NCBI GenBank assembly: GCA_964518955.1 | Contig: CAZFHS010000037.1 | Span: 1 to 64,000 of the forward strand | Direction of reading: 5' to 3' | DNA length: 64,000 nt | Source of the DNA: JBDGYW01 sp964518955 | GTDB taxonomy: Bacteria > Gemmatimonadota > Gemmatimonadetes > Gemmatimonadales > GWC2-71-9 | Shown: positions 36,641-45,334 of the stretch, piece by piece | Layout of the letters: the number at the start of each line of letters is the position of its first letter | How positions within the stretch are numbered: position 1 is the first letter of the stretch | The notes under the pieces: generated by a model | The model's input: the letters and a program-made list of their open reading frames with translations, nothing else | Told to the model about the DNA's origin: nothing | Databases searched by the model: none | Program-made: the position numbers and the translations under genes

Positions 36641-37719
36641 CCGAACGAGAGGCAATGAAGCGGGCACTGGAGCTCGCGAGGCACGGTTGGGGGCGGACCT
36701 TTCCAAATCCGATGGTTGGGGCGGTGCTGCTGCGCGACGGAGAGGTGATCGGTGAGGGATGCCACTGTGAGTTCGGTGAGGACCACGCCGAAGTTGAGGC
36801 CCTCTCCAAATGTGAAGACCCAGATGGCTCGACCTGTGTCGTGACCCTCGAGCCATGTTCTCATCACGGCAAGACACCGCCCTGTGTTGACGCCCTGACA
36901 AGCGCCAATGTCCGCCGAGTGGTGTATGCCGTTGCGGAACCCGGCTCCAAGGCTGGTGGTGGCGGTGAGGTCCTCCGGGCGGCTGGCATAGACGTAGAAT
37001 GTGGCCTCGAAGCAGAAGCTGCAGCCGCCCTGAATGCTCCATTCCTCTGGAGCAAGGCGCGGGAGAATCGGCCATTTGTTGCGATCAAGATGGGAGCTTC
37101 TCTGGACGGCTTCACCGCAGACAGTTCGGGCAAGTCGCAGTGGATCTCGAGTCCGGAAGCCCGTGAATACGTGCACTGGCTACGTGCTGGTTTCGATGCC
37201 GTCGCCGTTGGGCGTGGCACGGCCGAAAACGATGACCCTCAGCTGACTGTCCGAGGGGACACAACGCCGCGTGTGATTCCGACGCGGGTGGTTATCGGTC
37301 ACAGTGGTTGCCTGAGCGCCAACCTCGAATTGGTCAAAACAGCTGCAGAGGTGCCGACGGTGTTTGTGACCGGGCAGGGGATTGCAGAGGAGGCAGAGGG
37401 GCTGTTGGACGGGACCGATGTTCGTGTTCTGGCAGCGGACGACATACTGACGGCACTCGAGGCCCTGAGGTCCCTCGACCTCAGGTCGGTGTTCGTCGAG
37501 CCTGGGGCGCGGTTGGCCGCGGTAATGCTCGACGCTGGTGTGGTGGATCGAATCTACTGGATCCAGGCGCCCATTCTACTCGGGAGTGGGGCTCCTGCAT
37601 TCGGGAAGGGTGCGCCGACGCCGCTCGCTGAAGCGGTTCGCTGGGTGCCCACCGAGCGCAAGAGTCTCGGCGATAGTAACTTACTAGTGGTGGATAGAGA
37701 ACTATGTTTACGGGAATAG
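36637..37719 (+). CDS. ribD: Bifunctional pyrimidine deaminase/reductase RibD
   Basis: Second and third steps of riboflavin synthesis. The N-terminal deaminase has HAEVEAL and the zinc ligands in EPCSHHGKTPPC. The C-terminal reductase has VAIKMGASLDGFTA, SPEAREYVHWLRA and a FVEPGARLA segment; the usual EGG is EPG here. The GTG start overlaps the purM stop. 360 aa. It overlaps ribE by 16 bp. Confidence 0.96.
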   Translation: MTEREAMKRALELARHGWGRTFPNPMVGAVLLRDGEVIGEGCHCEFGEDHAEVEALSKCEDPDGSTCVVTLEPCSHHGKTPPCVDALTSANVRRVVYAVAEPGSKAGGGGEVLRAAGIDVECGLEAEAAAALNAPFLWSKARENRPFVAIKMGASLDGFTADSSGKSQWISSPEAREYVHWLRAGFDAVAVGRGTAENDDPQLTVRGDTTPRVIPTRVVIGHSGCLSANLELVKTAAEVPTVFVTGQGIAEEAEGLLDGTDVRVLAADDILTALEALRSLDLRSVFVEPGARLAAVMLDAGVVDRIYWIQAPILLGSGAPAFGKGAPTPLAEAVRWVPTERKSLGDSNLLVVDRELCLRE

Positions 37720-38309
37720 TGACCGAAGTTGGTAAGGTCGTTGCGGTGAGGCGCGAGACCGATCGCCTCGCCTTCCGCATCGAGATGGGATACAAGGACC
37801 TTGTCGAAGGTGAAAGCATCGCCGTGGGCGGTGCGTGCCTGACCGTGGTTACTCTTGGCGACAATTGGTTTGAGGTCGAAGCCATCGTGACCACGCGCAG
37901 CCGAACCTGGTTCGGTGATCTGCAAGTCGGCGATGAAGTCAACCTGGAGCGGTCTGTACAGCTGGGCGACCGTATGGGAGGACACTTCGTTCAGGGCCAT
38001 GTAGATGCCGTCGGCGAGGTGGTCAAAACCAAAACCGAAGCCGATGCTCTGCTGCTGGATGTATCAGTGCCGGATGAGGTAGACGAGCTCACGATTCCTC
38101 ACGGATCCGTCTCGATAGACGGAGTGAGTTTGACCGTCAACGAAATGCCGGCGTCCAACGTGTTACAAGTCGCGCTCATTCCCTACACACTAGAGCATAC
38201 GACTCTGGGCAACCTGAAGGTCGGCGATAAGGTACATCTCGAGGGGGATATGATTGGGAAGTACATTCGTCGGCTGTTGCGCGATCGCCAGGGTGAGAAC
38301 CCGAACTAA
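37704..38309 (+). CDS. ribE: Riboflavin synthase, alpha chain RibE
   Basis: Dismutates two lumazines to riboflavin. The protein starts with the diagnostic MFTGIV and has two lumazine-binding domains (about residues 1-90 and 95-190), each with a GxSxxVGGxCLTV-type strand: AVGGACLTV and SIDGVSLTVNE. 201 aa is typical. Confidence 0.97.
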   Translation: MFTGIVTEVGKVVAVRRETDRLAFRIEMGYKDLVEGESIAVGGACLTVVTLGDNWFEVEAIVTTRSRTWFGDLQVGDEVNLERSVQLGDRMGGHFVQGHVDAVGEVVKTKTEADALLLDVSVPDEVDELTIPHGSVSIDGVSLTVNEMPASNVLQVALIPYTLEHTTLGNLKVGDKVHLEGDMIGKYIRRLLRDRQGENPN

Positions 38310-38321
38310 GAAAAGACCAAA

Positions 38322-39527
38322 ATGACGTTTGGAACAATAGAGCAGGCAATTGAGGACATCCGTGCCGGACGCCTGGTAATCGTTGCTGACGATGAAGACA
38401 GGGAATCCGAGGGAGACCTGATCGGCGGAGCCGAAATGGTCACGCCCGAAATGATCAATTTCATGGCCACACACGGGCGTGGGCTGATCTGCATGCCCAT
38501 TACACCCGAGCGCTGCGAAGAGCTCAACCTCCCGCAGATGACCGATCAGAACACCGAGTCACACGAGACGGCATTCACTGTCAGCGTCGACGCGGGACGG
38601 CGGTTTGGTGTGACCACGGGCATCTCGGCTTCGGATAGAGCGCAAACCATACAGGTGATAGTCGATCCCGCCACAGTACCGAGTGATCTGAGACGGCCCG
38701 GCCACATCTTCCCGCTCAGAGCGCAGTCTGGCGGCGTACTTCGGCGTGTCGGCCACACAGAGGCCAGTGTCGATCTGGCAAGGTTGGCCGGTCTCACACC
38801 CGCTGGAGTTTTGTGCGAGATCATCTCGGACGATGGCACCATGATGCGCCGAACTCAGCTCGAGAAGTTCGCCAAACAGCACAACCTGACCTATGTGACT
38901 GTAGCTCAGCTGGTGGCGTACAGGCTCAAACACGAACGATTGGTACACAGGGTAGCGGATGCTCGGCTGCCCACCGAACACGGTGAGTTCCGAGTGATCG
39001 GTTACCAGAATGACGTCGATGGTGCCGAACACGTTGCGATCGTCTATGGTGATGTGGACGGAAGGGAAGCCACACTCGTCCGCATGCACTCCAAGTGCCT
39101 AACAGGCGACGTGTTCGGGTCTCAGCGTTGTGACTGTGGTTGGCAGCTCAGAAACGCGATGCGGACCATCGCGGCAGAGGGCGCCGGCGTGGTGGTGTAC
39201 CTGGATCAAGAGGGCCGCGGCATAGGCCTGTTGAACAAGCTCAAAGCATATGAGCTCCAGGATGGCGGTCACGACACGGTTGAGGCAAACGAAAGCCTTG
39301 GTTTTGCTCCGGATCTCAGGGATTATGGAATTGGTGCTCAGATCTTGATGGACCTCGGGCTCCACTCGATTCGTGTCTTGACGAACAACCCGCAAAAATT
39401 GGTTGGTTTGGATGGTTACGGGTTGGAGATCGTCGAGCGCGTACCGATCGAAACTAGTCCGACAGACGACAACCGTGGGTATCTAGAAGTGAAGCGCGAC
39501 AAACTCGGCCACCTATTCGCACACTGA
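38322..39527 (+). CDS. ribBA: Bifunctional DHBP synthase / GTP cyclohydrolase II RibBA
   Basis: Makes both riboflavin precursors, from ribulose-5-phosphate and GTP. The N-terminal RibB half has DDEDRESEGDL and THGRGLICMP, ending with HTEASVDLARLAG. The C-terminal RibA half has the zinc-binding MHSKCLTGDVFGSQRCDCG and DQEGRGIGL. 401 aa, full fusion. Twelve bases separate it from ribE. Confidence 0.97.
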   Translation: MTFGTIEQAIEDIRAGRLVIVADDEDRESEGDLIGGAEMVTPEMINFMATHGRGLICMPITPERCEELNLPQMTDQNTESHETAFTVSVDAGRRFGVTTGISASDRAQTIQVIVDPATVPSDLRRPGHIFPLRAQSGGVLRRVGHTEASVDLARLAGLTPAGVLCEIISDDGTMMRRTQLEKFAKQHNLTYVTVAQLVAYRLKHERLVHRVADARLPTEHGEFRVIGYQNDVDGAEHVAIVYGDVDGREATLVRMHSKCLTGDVFGSQRCDCGWQLRNAMRTIAAEGAGVVVYLDQEGRGIGLLNKLKAYELQDGGHDTVEANESLGFAPDLRDYGIGAQILMDLGLHSIRVLTNNPQKLVGLDGYGLEIVERVPIETSPTDDNRGYLEVKRDKLGHLFAH

Positions 39528-39529
39528 CG

Positions 39530-40018
39530 ATGACTACCGATTCGAAGAGAGTACTCTCTAAGAGAGTCCTCTCAAAGAGAGTACTCATCGTAGCCAGTCG
39601 GTTCAACGAAGTTGTTACCCGACGCCTCCTGGCTGGTGCGGAAGAGACGCTGGAAGCAGCCGGTTACGGACCAGACGTTATCGATGTTTTCTGGGTGCCC
39701 GGTGCATTTGAGATCCCGGTTGTCGTGCACTGCGGATTGGCGACCGGGAAATACTCGATTGCCATAGCGCTTGGGGCAGTGATCCGCGGTGAAACTCCGC
39801 ACAACGAATACATCGCCACCGAAGCGACGCGCGGGATCGGCGAGGCCGCGATACGCTATCACACGCCAGTCGGTTTTGGTGTATTGACGTGTGACACCAT
39901 GGATCAAGCGTTGGCGCGGAGCGGCGGAGAGGCGGGCAACAAGGGTGTGGATGCCGCCCAGGCTGCGATCGAGACGGCGCAAGCGCTCTTGAGCCTCGGC
40001 ACAAGTGCTGAGGGCTGA
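39530..40018 (+). CDS. ribH: 6,7-dimethyl-8-ribityllumazine synthase RibH with a repeated N-terminus
   Basis: Penultimate riboflavin enzyme, normally an icosahedral or pentameric assembly. The core begins LIVASRFNEVVTRRLLAGA, with VPGAFEIPV, GAVIRGETPHNEYI and GVLTCDTMDQA in order. The first 20 residues are unusual: SKRVL is repeated three times (residues 5-19) before the first core strand. The ATG is two bases after the ribBA stop. The extension follows from a 15-bp DNA tandem repeat. 162 aa. Confidence 0.96.
   Translation: MTTDSKRVLSKRVLSKRVLIVASRFNEVVTRRLLAGAEETLEAAGYGPDVIDVFWVPGAFEIPVVVHCGLATGKYSIAIALGAVIRGETPHNEYIATEATRGIGEAAIRYHTPVGFGVLTCDTMDQALARSGGEAGNKGVDAAQAAIETAQALLSLGTSAEG
39542..39586 (+). 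repeat. 15-bp in-frame tandem repeat in ribH
   Basis: Three copies of TCNAAGAGAGTNCTC (39542-39556, 39557-39571, 39572-39586), each encoding Ser-Lys-Arg-Val-Leu. The copies contain near-palindromes such as GAGAGTACTCTC. Copy one and copy three differ at one or two wobble positions. Confidence 0.9.
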
Positions 40019-40418
40019 GACCAAAACACGCGCCCGCGCTTTGCAGCTGTTGTACGCTTGGGAGCTGCAGGGCAGGCCGCCCATGCGTCAGGTCTCTGAC
40101 GATGCACTGACATGGAGCGGTGGCAGAATTCGGTTTTTTGATGCCGCCGAGAAAATCGCTGCTGCGGTTTCGATGGCTGCGCCGCGCCTGGATGAGAAAA
40201 TCACACGGGCTGCGGACAACTGGCGATGGGATCGCATCGGCGTAGTCGAAAAGAACATTCTCCGTCTTGCATTGTTCGAACTGGAAGAAGGGGAGGTCCC
40301 GCCGAGAGTGACGATTAGTGAGGCCGTCAAACTCGCCCATTGGTTCGCCGGACCACGAGCGCCTTCGTTCGTGAACGGTGTGCTCGATGGCATGGCTCGC
40401 GATAGCGGGTTTCTGTGA
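40005..40418 (+). CDS. nusB: Transcription antitermination factor NusB
   Basis: Binds boxA RNA with S10 in rRNA antitermination. The 137-aa all-helical protein begins TKTRARALQLLYAWELQG, with NWRWDRIGVVEKNILRLALFEL and the C-terminal EAVKLAHWFAGPRAPSFVNGVLD signature. The GTG start lies 14 bp inside ribH. The ribH-nusB pair is a common arrangement. Its stop overlaps the glycosyltransferase start. Confidence 0.95.
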   Translation: MLRAETKTRARALQLLYAWELQGRPPMRQVSDDALTWSGGRIRFFDAAEKIAAAVSMAAPRLDEKITRAADNWRWDRIGVVEKNILRLALFELEEGEVPPRVTISEAVKLAHWFAGPRAPSFVNGVLDGMARDSGFL

Positions 40419-41554
40419 GGATATTGGCGGTTAACTGGCTCGACCTCGACAATCCGCAAGCCGGGGGAGCCGAGATTCACTTCTTCGAGATCTTTGGCCG
40501 GTTGGCCGAGAGGGGCCATCGGGTAGTTCTGATTTCTTCCGGATGGTCTGGGGCGGCTCCCACCGCCACCATACGCGGCATCGAAGTCCGGCGCTTTGGC
40601 GGCCGGCACACGTTTGCTCTCAAAGGGCGTGGTGCGGTGCGGCGAGCTCTTGCCGAGAGTGACTTCGATGTTGTAGTCGAAGACATCAACAAACTACCGC
40701 TTTATGTGCCGACGCTGACTCGGGTCCCCACGTACGTGATTGTGCCGCATCTGTTCGGCACGACCGCATTCAAGGAGGCTTCGCTGCCGGTGGCTGGCAT
40801 CGTGTGGCTCGCTGAGCGTTTGATTCCGAGGGTGTACAGTGGGGCGGAATTCCACGCCATTAGTGAGAGTACACGCAATGATCTCGTTGACCGCGGCATA
40901 CGAGCGTCCGATGTTACGGTGATCTTCCCAGGTGTGGATACGGACTGGTTTGTTCCCGATTCCACCACACAACGCGCCCAAATCCCTACATTTCTTTATG
41001 TGGGGCGCCTCAAACGCTATAAGGGGATCGACAGCCTCCTCGAGGCCATGGTCAGATTGCGGAGTTCCGGCGTCGAAACTGAGCTGCAGATAGTCGGCCG
41101 AGGAGACGATCTTGACCGGCTTCAGAAGCTGACAGCTCGATTGGATCTCGAAGGCACGGTGCGGTTCCTGGGTTTTGTGGACGAGGAGGAAAAGCGGAGT
41201 TTGCTGCGCCGGGCTTGGTCGGTGGTGTTCCCGTCGGCTAAGGAGGGTTGGGGAATCGTCAATGTAGAGGCAGCGGCCTGCGGCACGCCTGCGGTCGCCT
41301 CCGACAGCCCCGGACTTCGGGAATCGGTCAGGGATGGTGTAACGGGAATTTTGGTCCCGCATGGAGATGCGGCGGCCCTTGCGGAAGCGCTCGAAAGAAT
41401 AGCGACGGAGCGTGAATTGGTGGCAGGTCTGGGACGCGACGCGCGGCATTTTGCCGAGACGTTGTCTTGGGAACGTGCCGCAGACTTGACGGAAGCTCAT
41501 CTTCTGGAATTTTCTCAAAGAGCCGGACACCGGCAGAGGGAGAGAGGCCACTAA
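40415..41554 (+). CDS. GT4-family glycosyltransferase
   Basis: A 379-aa two-domain GT-B enzyme. The N-terminal acceptor domain has NPQAGGAEIHFFEIFGRLAERGH, typical of GT4. The C-terminal donor domain has VGRLKRYKGIDSLLEA and the E-x7-E motif in KEGWGIVNVEAA. The sugar and acceptor are unknown; such enzymes act on cell-surface glycans or lipids. The GTG overlaps nusB and the stop overlaps the hpf ATG by one base. Confidence 0.9.
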   Translation: MRILAVNWLDLDNPQAGGAEIHFFEIFGRLAERGHRVVLISSGWSGAAPTATIRGIEVRRFGGRHTFALKGRGAVRRALAESDFDVVVEDINKLPLYVPTLTRVPTYVIVPHLFGTTAFKEASLPVAGIVWLAERLIPRVYSGAEFHAISESTRNDLVDRGIRASDVTVIFPGVDTDWFVPDSTTQRAQIPTFLYVGRLKRYKGIDSLLEAMVRLRSSGVETELQIVGRGDDLDRLQKLTARLDLEGTVRFLGFVDEEEKRSLLRRAWSVVFPSAKEGWGIVNVEAAACGTPAVASDSPGLRESVRDGVTGILVPHGDAAALAEALERIATERELVAGLGRDARHFAETLSWERAADLTEAHLLEFSQRAGHRQRERGH

Positions 41555-41856
41555 TGCGAGTGACGATGACGAAGCGCCATTGTGAGATCTCCGATGAGTT
41601 GAAGGCCCGCGCGGACAAGGTCATTGAGAAGCTGGCCAAGATAGCCAGTCGACCACAGAGCGCAGAGGTGATTTTCGACGACGATCATGGTGCAAAGATG
41701 GTAGAGATCGTACTCGTTCTCCCCAGAGGTCATACGAAAGTGGCGAAGGCTGAAACGAAAGACTTTAGGGCATCACTCGATAGTGCCGCGGCAAAGATCC
41801 GCAACCAGCTTCAGAAGGAACCGCGTAGACGACCACACGGACCGTCAGTGGAGTGA
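41554..41856 (+). CDS. hpf: Ribosome hibernation promoting factor HPF/RaiA (short form)
   Basis: A 100-aa protein with the single S30AE domain: VTMTKRHCEISDELKARADKVIEKLAK, then a strand pair with DDDHGAKMVEIVL and the DFRASLDSAAAKIRNQL helix. The long C-terminal dimerisation domain is absent, so it is the short type. ATG 41554 sits on the previous stop (TAATG). In many bacteria hpf precedes hprK and PTS genes, as here. Confidence 0.92.
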   Translation: MRVTMTKRHCEISDELKARADKVIEKLAKIASRPQSAEVIFDDDHGAKMVEIVLVLPRGHTKVAKAETKDFRASLDSAAAKIRNQLQKEPRRRPHGPSVE

Positions 41857-41860
41857 TCAG

Positions 41861-42826
41861 ATGGGTTTGACAGTTCGCGACATCCTGGAGCAGAAACAGC
41901 GCCAACTCTTGCTGGACGTTGTCACCGGTGATGCGGGGCTGGATCGTGAGATTACCGGGTCGGAGATATCGAGTCCGGGGCTCGTGCTCGCTGGCTTCAG
42001 GGCGCGGTTTCAGAGCGGGCGTCCCCAGGTGCTGGGAGAGACCGAGATTGCGTACCTGCGTACTCTCGACGTGGAAGACCGCAATCGGTCGCTTGAGAAC
42101 CTGCTGAAGCTGGACGTGCCTTGCGTTTTCGTGACCAAGGGGCAATCCATCCCGCGCGACTTGAGGAAAATCGCCATGGGGCGCGGTGTGCCCGTGTTGC
42201 GGTCGGGGTTGAAGACTGCGGAATTTTATCGGAGAATCACGCCATACCTGCTCGAGGCACTAGCACCGTCCACGAGCATGCACGCATCACTGGCAGACGT
42301 CTTCGGCGTGGGACTCCTGTTCACGGGCCGATCTGGAATTGGCAAGAGTGAATGTGTGCTCGACCTCGTAGAGCGCGGTCATCGGCTCGTGGCTGACGAC
42401 ATCGTGAATATTAGTCTCCGTGGTTCCGACATTTTGATCGGGCGTGCAACCGACATATCTCGTCGCTACATGGAAATTCGCGGCGTTGGTCTGATTGACA
42501 TATTCACGATGTTCGGCGCGCGTGCGGTCAGGCAGCAAAAACGAGTAGAAGTAGTTGTAGAACTCAGGGATTGGAAAAACGCTGGCGACGTCGATCGCAC
42601 CGGCCTCGACGGACAGACAACGAACATATTGGGTGTCGAGATCCCGTTGGCGATCGTACCTCTGAACCCAGGTAAGAATATTACGGTGGTGTCGGAGGTC
42701 GTTGCGTTGAATCACCTGCTTCGCTACAGCGGGATCGATCCCGCAAATGCTTTCAACGAGAGACTGTTGAAGCAAATGGCCGAGCAGCGGGAGTTGAAGG
42801 AGTATTTGGCGGAGGACTATGAGTGA
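41861..42826 (+). CDS. hprK: HPr kinase/phosphorylase HprK
   Basis: Phosphorylates HPr on its regulatory serine and removes the phosphate. The N-terminal domain is followed by the HASLADVFG catalytic region (141-149), the Walker A GRSGIGKS (156-163), and the downstream HprK signature (RRYMEIRGVGLIDI). ATG 41861 follows hpf by four bases; a longer frame upstream reads only hpf DNA. 321 aa. Its substrate HPr is encoded four genes downstream. Confidence 0.96.
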   Translation: MGLTVRDILEQKQRQLLLDVVTGDAGLDREITGSEISSPGLVLAGFRARFQSGRPQVLGETEIAYLRTLDVEDRNRSLENLLKLDVPCVFVTKGQSIPRDLRKIAMGRGVPVLRSGLKTAEFYRRITPYLLEALAPSTSMHASLADVFGVGLLFTGRSGIGKSECVLDLVERGHRLVADDIVNISLRGSDILIGRATDISRRYMEIRGVGLIDIFTMFGARAVRQQKRVEVVVELRDWKNAGDVDRTGLDGQTTNILGVEIPLAIVPLNPGKNITVVSEVVALNHLLRYSGIDPANAFNERLLKQMAEQRELKEYLAEDYE

Positions 42827-43199
42827 CCGTCTGAAGGGTGTCGTGTTGACGCACGCGGGCCTCTCAGAGGCGCTGGTCCGCGCTGTTGCAGCGATCACAG
42901 GAGATGATGAAGCGTTGACAGCGATGTCCAATGTCGGGCTGGGCCGGGAAGGACTTTGTGAACTGGTATCCGATATGACCATCGACTCTCCCACGGTCGT
43001 GTTCGTTGACCTGCCAGGGGGAAGCTGTCTGCATGCGGTCGTGACTGCGACGCGAGAACGAGCTGACGTGGCACTCGTAACAGGTGTGAACCTGCCAATG
43101 CTGCTCGACTTCGTATTCAACAGAGACGTAACGGCGGCTGAAGCTGCGGAACGAGCCGTCGAAGTTGGGAATCGAGCAATCAAGGCAATGGGAACGTGA
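42819..43199 (+). CDS. PTS mannose-family EIIA component
   Basis: Cytoplasmic phosphocarrier of a mannose-type PTS. The 126-aa protein has the phospho-histidine in VVLTHAGLSEAL (H12), the NVGLGREGL segment and FVDLPGGSCLHAV, which match the EIIA-Man fold. It overlaps hprK by 8 bp and the EIIB gene by 4 bp. As an independent EIIA (not fused to EIIB) it could also have a signalling role. Confidence 0.9.
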   Translation: MSDRLKGVVLTHAGLSEALVRAVAAITGDDEALTAMSNVGLGREGLCELVSDMTIDSPTVVFVDLPGGSCLHAVVTATRERADVALVTGVNLPMLLDFVFNRDVTAAEAAERAVEVGNRAIKAMGT

Positions 43200-43669
43200 G
43201 TCTGTCTTTGGTTCGCCTCGACGATCGGTTGATCCACGGCCAGGTGGTGGTCGGTTGGGGCAATGCGTTGGAAGCAGACCGGATACTGCTGATCGACGAT
43301 CACGTTGCCTCAGTTGCATGGGAGCGCGATCTGTACCGGCTTGGTGTGCCACCGAATATGGAAGTCGAGTTCGCCTCGGTTGCAGAGGCTCCCGCGGCGC
43401 TCGCCGATACGGTCAATTCGAACAAACGTGTCATCGTGGTTATCGCGGATATCGATACGCTGGTTCGCGTCTGCCGCGCCAGCGACGTGGTGCGCAGAGT
43501 GAACATCGGTGGCCTGCACGAAGGCGAGGGGCGCAAGAGGCGGCTGCGCTATGTGTCTTTGTCGGATGCCGAGAGCGAAAGCCTCAAGATGCTCGAGTCT
43601 AATGGGGTCGAGGTGACCGCGAGAGACGTTCCTTCTGCCAAAGCGATTCCGCTGTCGGAGTTCGTGTGA
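43196..43669 (+). CDS. PTS mannose/fructose/sorbose-family EIIB component
   Basis: Accepts phosphate from EIIA and passes it to the sugar. The family signature RLDDRLIHGQVV with the active H14 is at the N-terminus, followed by the EIIB-Man alpha/beta fold (VNIGGLHEGEGRKR). 157 aa is normal. GTG start overlaps the EIIA stop, and the stop overlaps the EIIC GTG. Confidence 0.93.
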   Translation: MSLSLVRLDDRLIHGQVVVGWGNALEADRILLIDDHVASVAWERDLYRLGVPPNMEVEFASVAEAPAALADTVNSNKRVIVVIADIDTLVRVCRASDVVRRVNIGGLHEGEGRKRRLRYVSLSDAESESLKMLESNGVEVTARDVPSAKAIPLSEFV

Positions 43670-44334
43670 TCGACAACCTGCTGCTCCTCGGCATCTGGGG
43701 CATTTTCGTCGGCCTCGACATCACGAGTGTGGCGCAGACCATGTTCTCGCGCCCGCTCGTGTCAGGCACCGTAGCAGGGGTGATCGTTGGTGACCCGGCA
43801 GGCGGGCTGATGATGGGTGTGCTGCTCGAGTTCTTCGCGCTCGAGGTGCTCCCGGTGGGAGCGGCGAGATATCCCGATTACGGGCTCGGCGCCGTTGCGG
43901 CGGTTGCGGTGGTGGCTGGGTCGCCGGGCGTGCTCAGCACTGGGTTGGGTGGCGGGTTGGGGCTGGCCGTGGCCTATGCCGGTGGTCTGGCTGCGCACTT
44001 GGCGAGGATGTTGAACGGTGCCGACGTTGTGCGCAATGCGGAGGAACTGGATGCCGGAAACGCCACTGTCATCTACCGCGTGCACATGCGGGGCTTGTTG
44101 CGAGACATAGTGCGGTCTGCGCTCGTGATGATCGCCGGGCTCGGGGCTGCTCTCGTATTGAGACAGTATTTCCCCGTCACGCTTCAGGGAGCGGTCTATT
44201 TGCGCATCGTCGTTGTTGGGGCGGCGATCGCGGCGGTGGTGTCCGGAACTATCAGGCTCACGGGCCGGCGTGTGGCGATGCAGTGGTTCGTGGTCGGACT
44301 GGTTGGCGGAATCGTCGGGGTCGTGCTGCTATGA
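43666..44334 (+). CDS. PTS mannose-family EIIC membrane component
   Basis: Hydrophobic subunit of the sugar-translocating channel. The 222-aa protein has about six helices and the conserved QTMFSRPLVSGTVAGVIVGD and EFFALEVLPVGAARYPDYG segments of the EIIC-Man (PTS-EII-C) family. It is a little shorter than typical enteric versions. Its ATG/GTG junctions with EIIB and EIID are overlapping. The transported sugar cannot be read from the sequence. Confidence 0.9.
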   Translation: MIDNLLLLGIWGIFVGLDITSVAQTMFSRPLVSGTVAGVIVGDPAGGLMMGVLLEFFALEVLPVGAARYPDYGLGAVAAVAVVAGSPGVLSTGLGGGLGLAVAYAGGLAAHLARMLNGADVVRNAEELDAGNATVIYRVHMRGLLRDIVRSALVMIAGLGAALVLRQYFPVTLQGAVYLRIVVVGAAIAAVVSGTIRLTGRRVAMQWFVVGLVGGIVGVVLL

Positions 44335-45065
44335 GTCAGGGATTGGTGCGGAGTTGGTTCAGGGCGCTTCTGATCCAGGCGTCGTGGAATTACGAACGGA
44401 TGATAGGTGTTGGAATTGCCTTCGCCAGCGAACCTGTTCTGCGAAAGCTCCCGGGCGGTGCCGATGGCAGTGCGTACAAAGAGGCGCTGGGGAGGGCGAC
44501 GGCTCAATTCAACTCTCATCCGTACCTGGCAGGTGCGGCGGTGGGAGCACTGGCCAAGAGTGAGCACGCTGGTTTGCCGCCCGAACAAATGGCTCGGTTT
44601 AGGACCGCGCTGGCAGGCCCCCTCGGTTCGGTAGGTGACAAACTGGTTTGGGCCGGCAGTCTGCCGGTTGCCTCTGCCCTCGGCCTCACGTTGGCAGTGG
44701 TGGTATCGCCGCTCGTTGGGGTGATCGTGTTGCTTGCGGTGCACAATGCGGTCAATGTGAGCATGAGGATATGGGCGCTGAGGGCTGGGTGGCGTGGTGG
44801 AGTGAACGTAGCCGGAAAACTCGGGGTGCCGGCACTGGAGCGGGGTCTCAAGTTCGCCGGACCGGCGACAGCTCTCGCTCTGGGCGCAATGTTGCCCGTA
44901 GTAACGTCGTGGTTGGTGAGTGACTTCCAGGCCGACGGGATCACTGGAGCGGGTTTGGTGGCCGGTGCCGGGTTGTTGCTCTCGAGGTGGTTCTGGCCCA
45001 CGCTGGGAGGAATCCGCTACGGACTAATTGTTGTTTCACTTGCGGTTTTGGCAGGGTGGTTATGA
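44331..45065 (+). CDS. PTS mannose-family EIID membrane component
   Basis: Partner of EIIC in the translocator. ATG 44331 overlaps the EIIC stop and gives the expected start: LIQASWNYERMIGVG, with FNSHPYLAGAAVGAL and the GPLGSVGDKLVWAG motif of EIID-Man. A longer frame from 44283 only re-reads EIIC. The C-terminal half has four hydrophobic segments. 244 aa. Confidence 0.9.
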   Translation: MSQGLVRSWFRALLIQASWNYERMIGVGIAFASEPVLRKLPGGADGSAYKEALGRATAQFNSHPYLAGAAVGALAKSEHAGLPPEQMARFRTALAGPLGSVGDKLVWAGSLPVASALGLTLAVVVSPLVGVIVLLAVHNAVNVSMRIWALRAGWRGGVNVAGKLGVPALERGLKFAGPATALALGAMLPVVTSWLVSDFQADGITGAGLVAGAGLLLSRWFWPTLGGIRYGLIVVSLAVLAGWL

Positions 45066-45334
45066 GCGAAATAGATCGCACGGTTACGATCAGAAACCGG
45101 CTTGGGCTGCACGCGCGGCCTGCGGGAGAGTTCGTTAAGACCGCGTCCAAATTCGAATCGAAGATCACAATAGCCAAGGGTGAGCTGAAGGTGAATGGGA
45201 AGAGCATCATGGGCGTGATGACGCTCGCCGCGGAATGCGGCAGCAAGGTCACGGTTCGCGCCGAAGGTGATGATGCGGAGTCGGCAGTGGATGCGTTGGC
45301 TGAAGTGCTAGACAGAGAATTCGGAGACATATGA
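45062..45334 (+). CDS. ptsH: Phosphocarrier protein HPr
   Basis: Phosphocarrier between EI and EIIA. The catalytic histidine is H17 in GLHARPAG, and the regulatory serine is S48 in GKSIMGVMTLA, intact for HprK phosphorylation. 90 aa. ATG 45062 overlaps the EIID stop (ATGA). Presence of both sites together with hprK indicates serine-level regulation as well as transport. Confidence 0.96.
   Translation: MSEIDRTVTIRNRLGLHARPAGEFVKTASKFESKITIAKGELKVNGKSIMGVMTLAAECGSKVTVRAEGDDAESAVDALAEVLDREFGDI

Noticed and set aside
36592..36660. FMN riboswitch before the riboflavin genes
   Set aside because: ribD overlaps purM and no RFN-type conserved sequence is seen.
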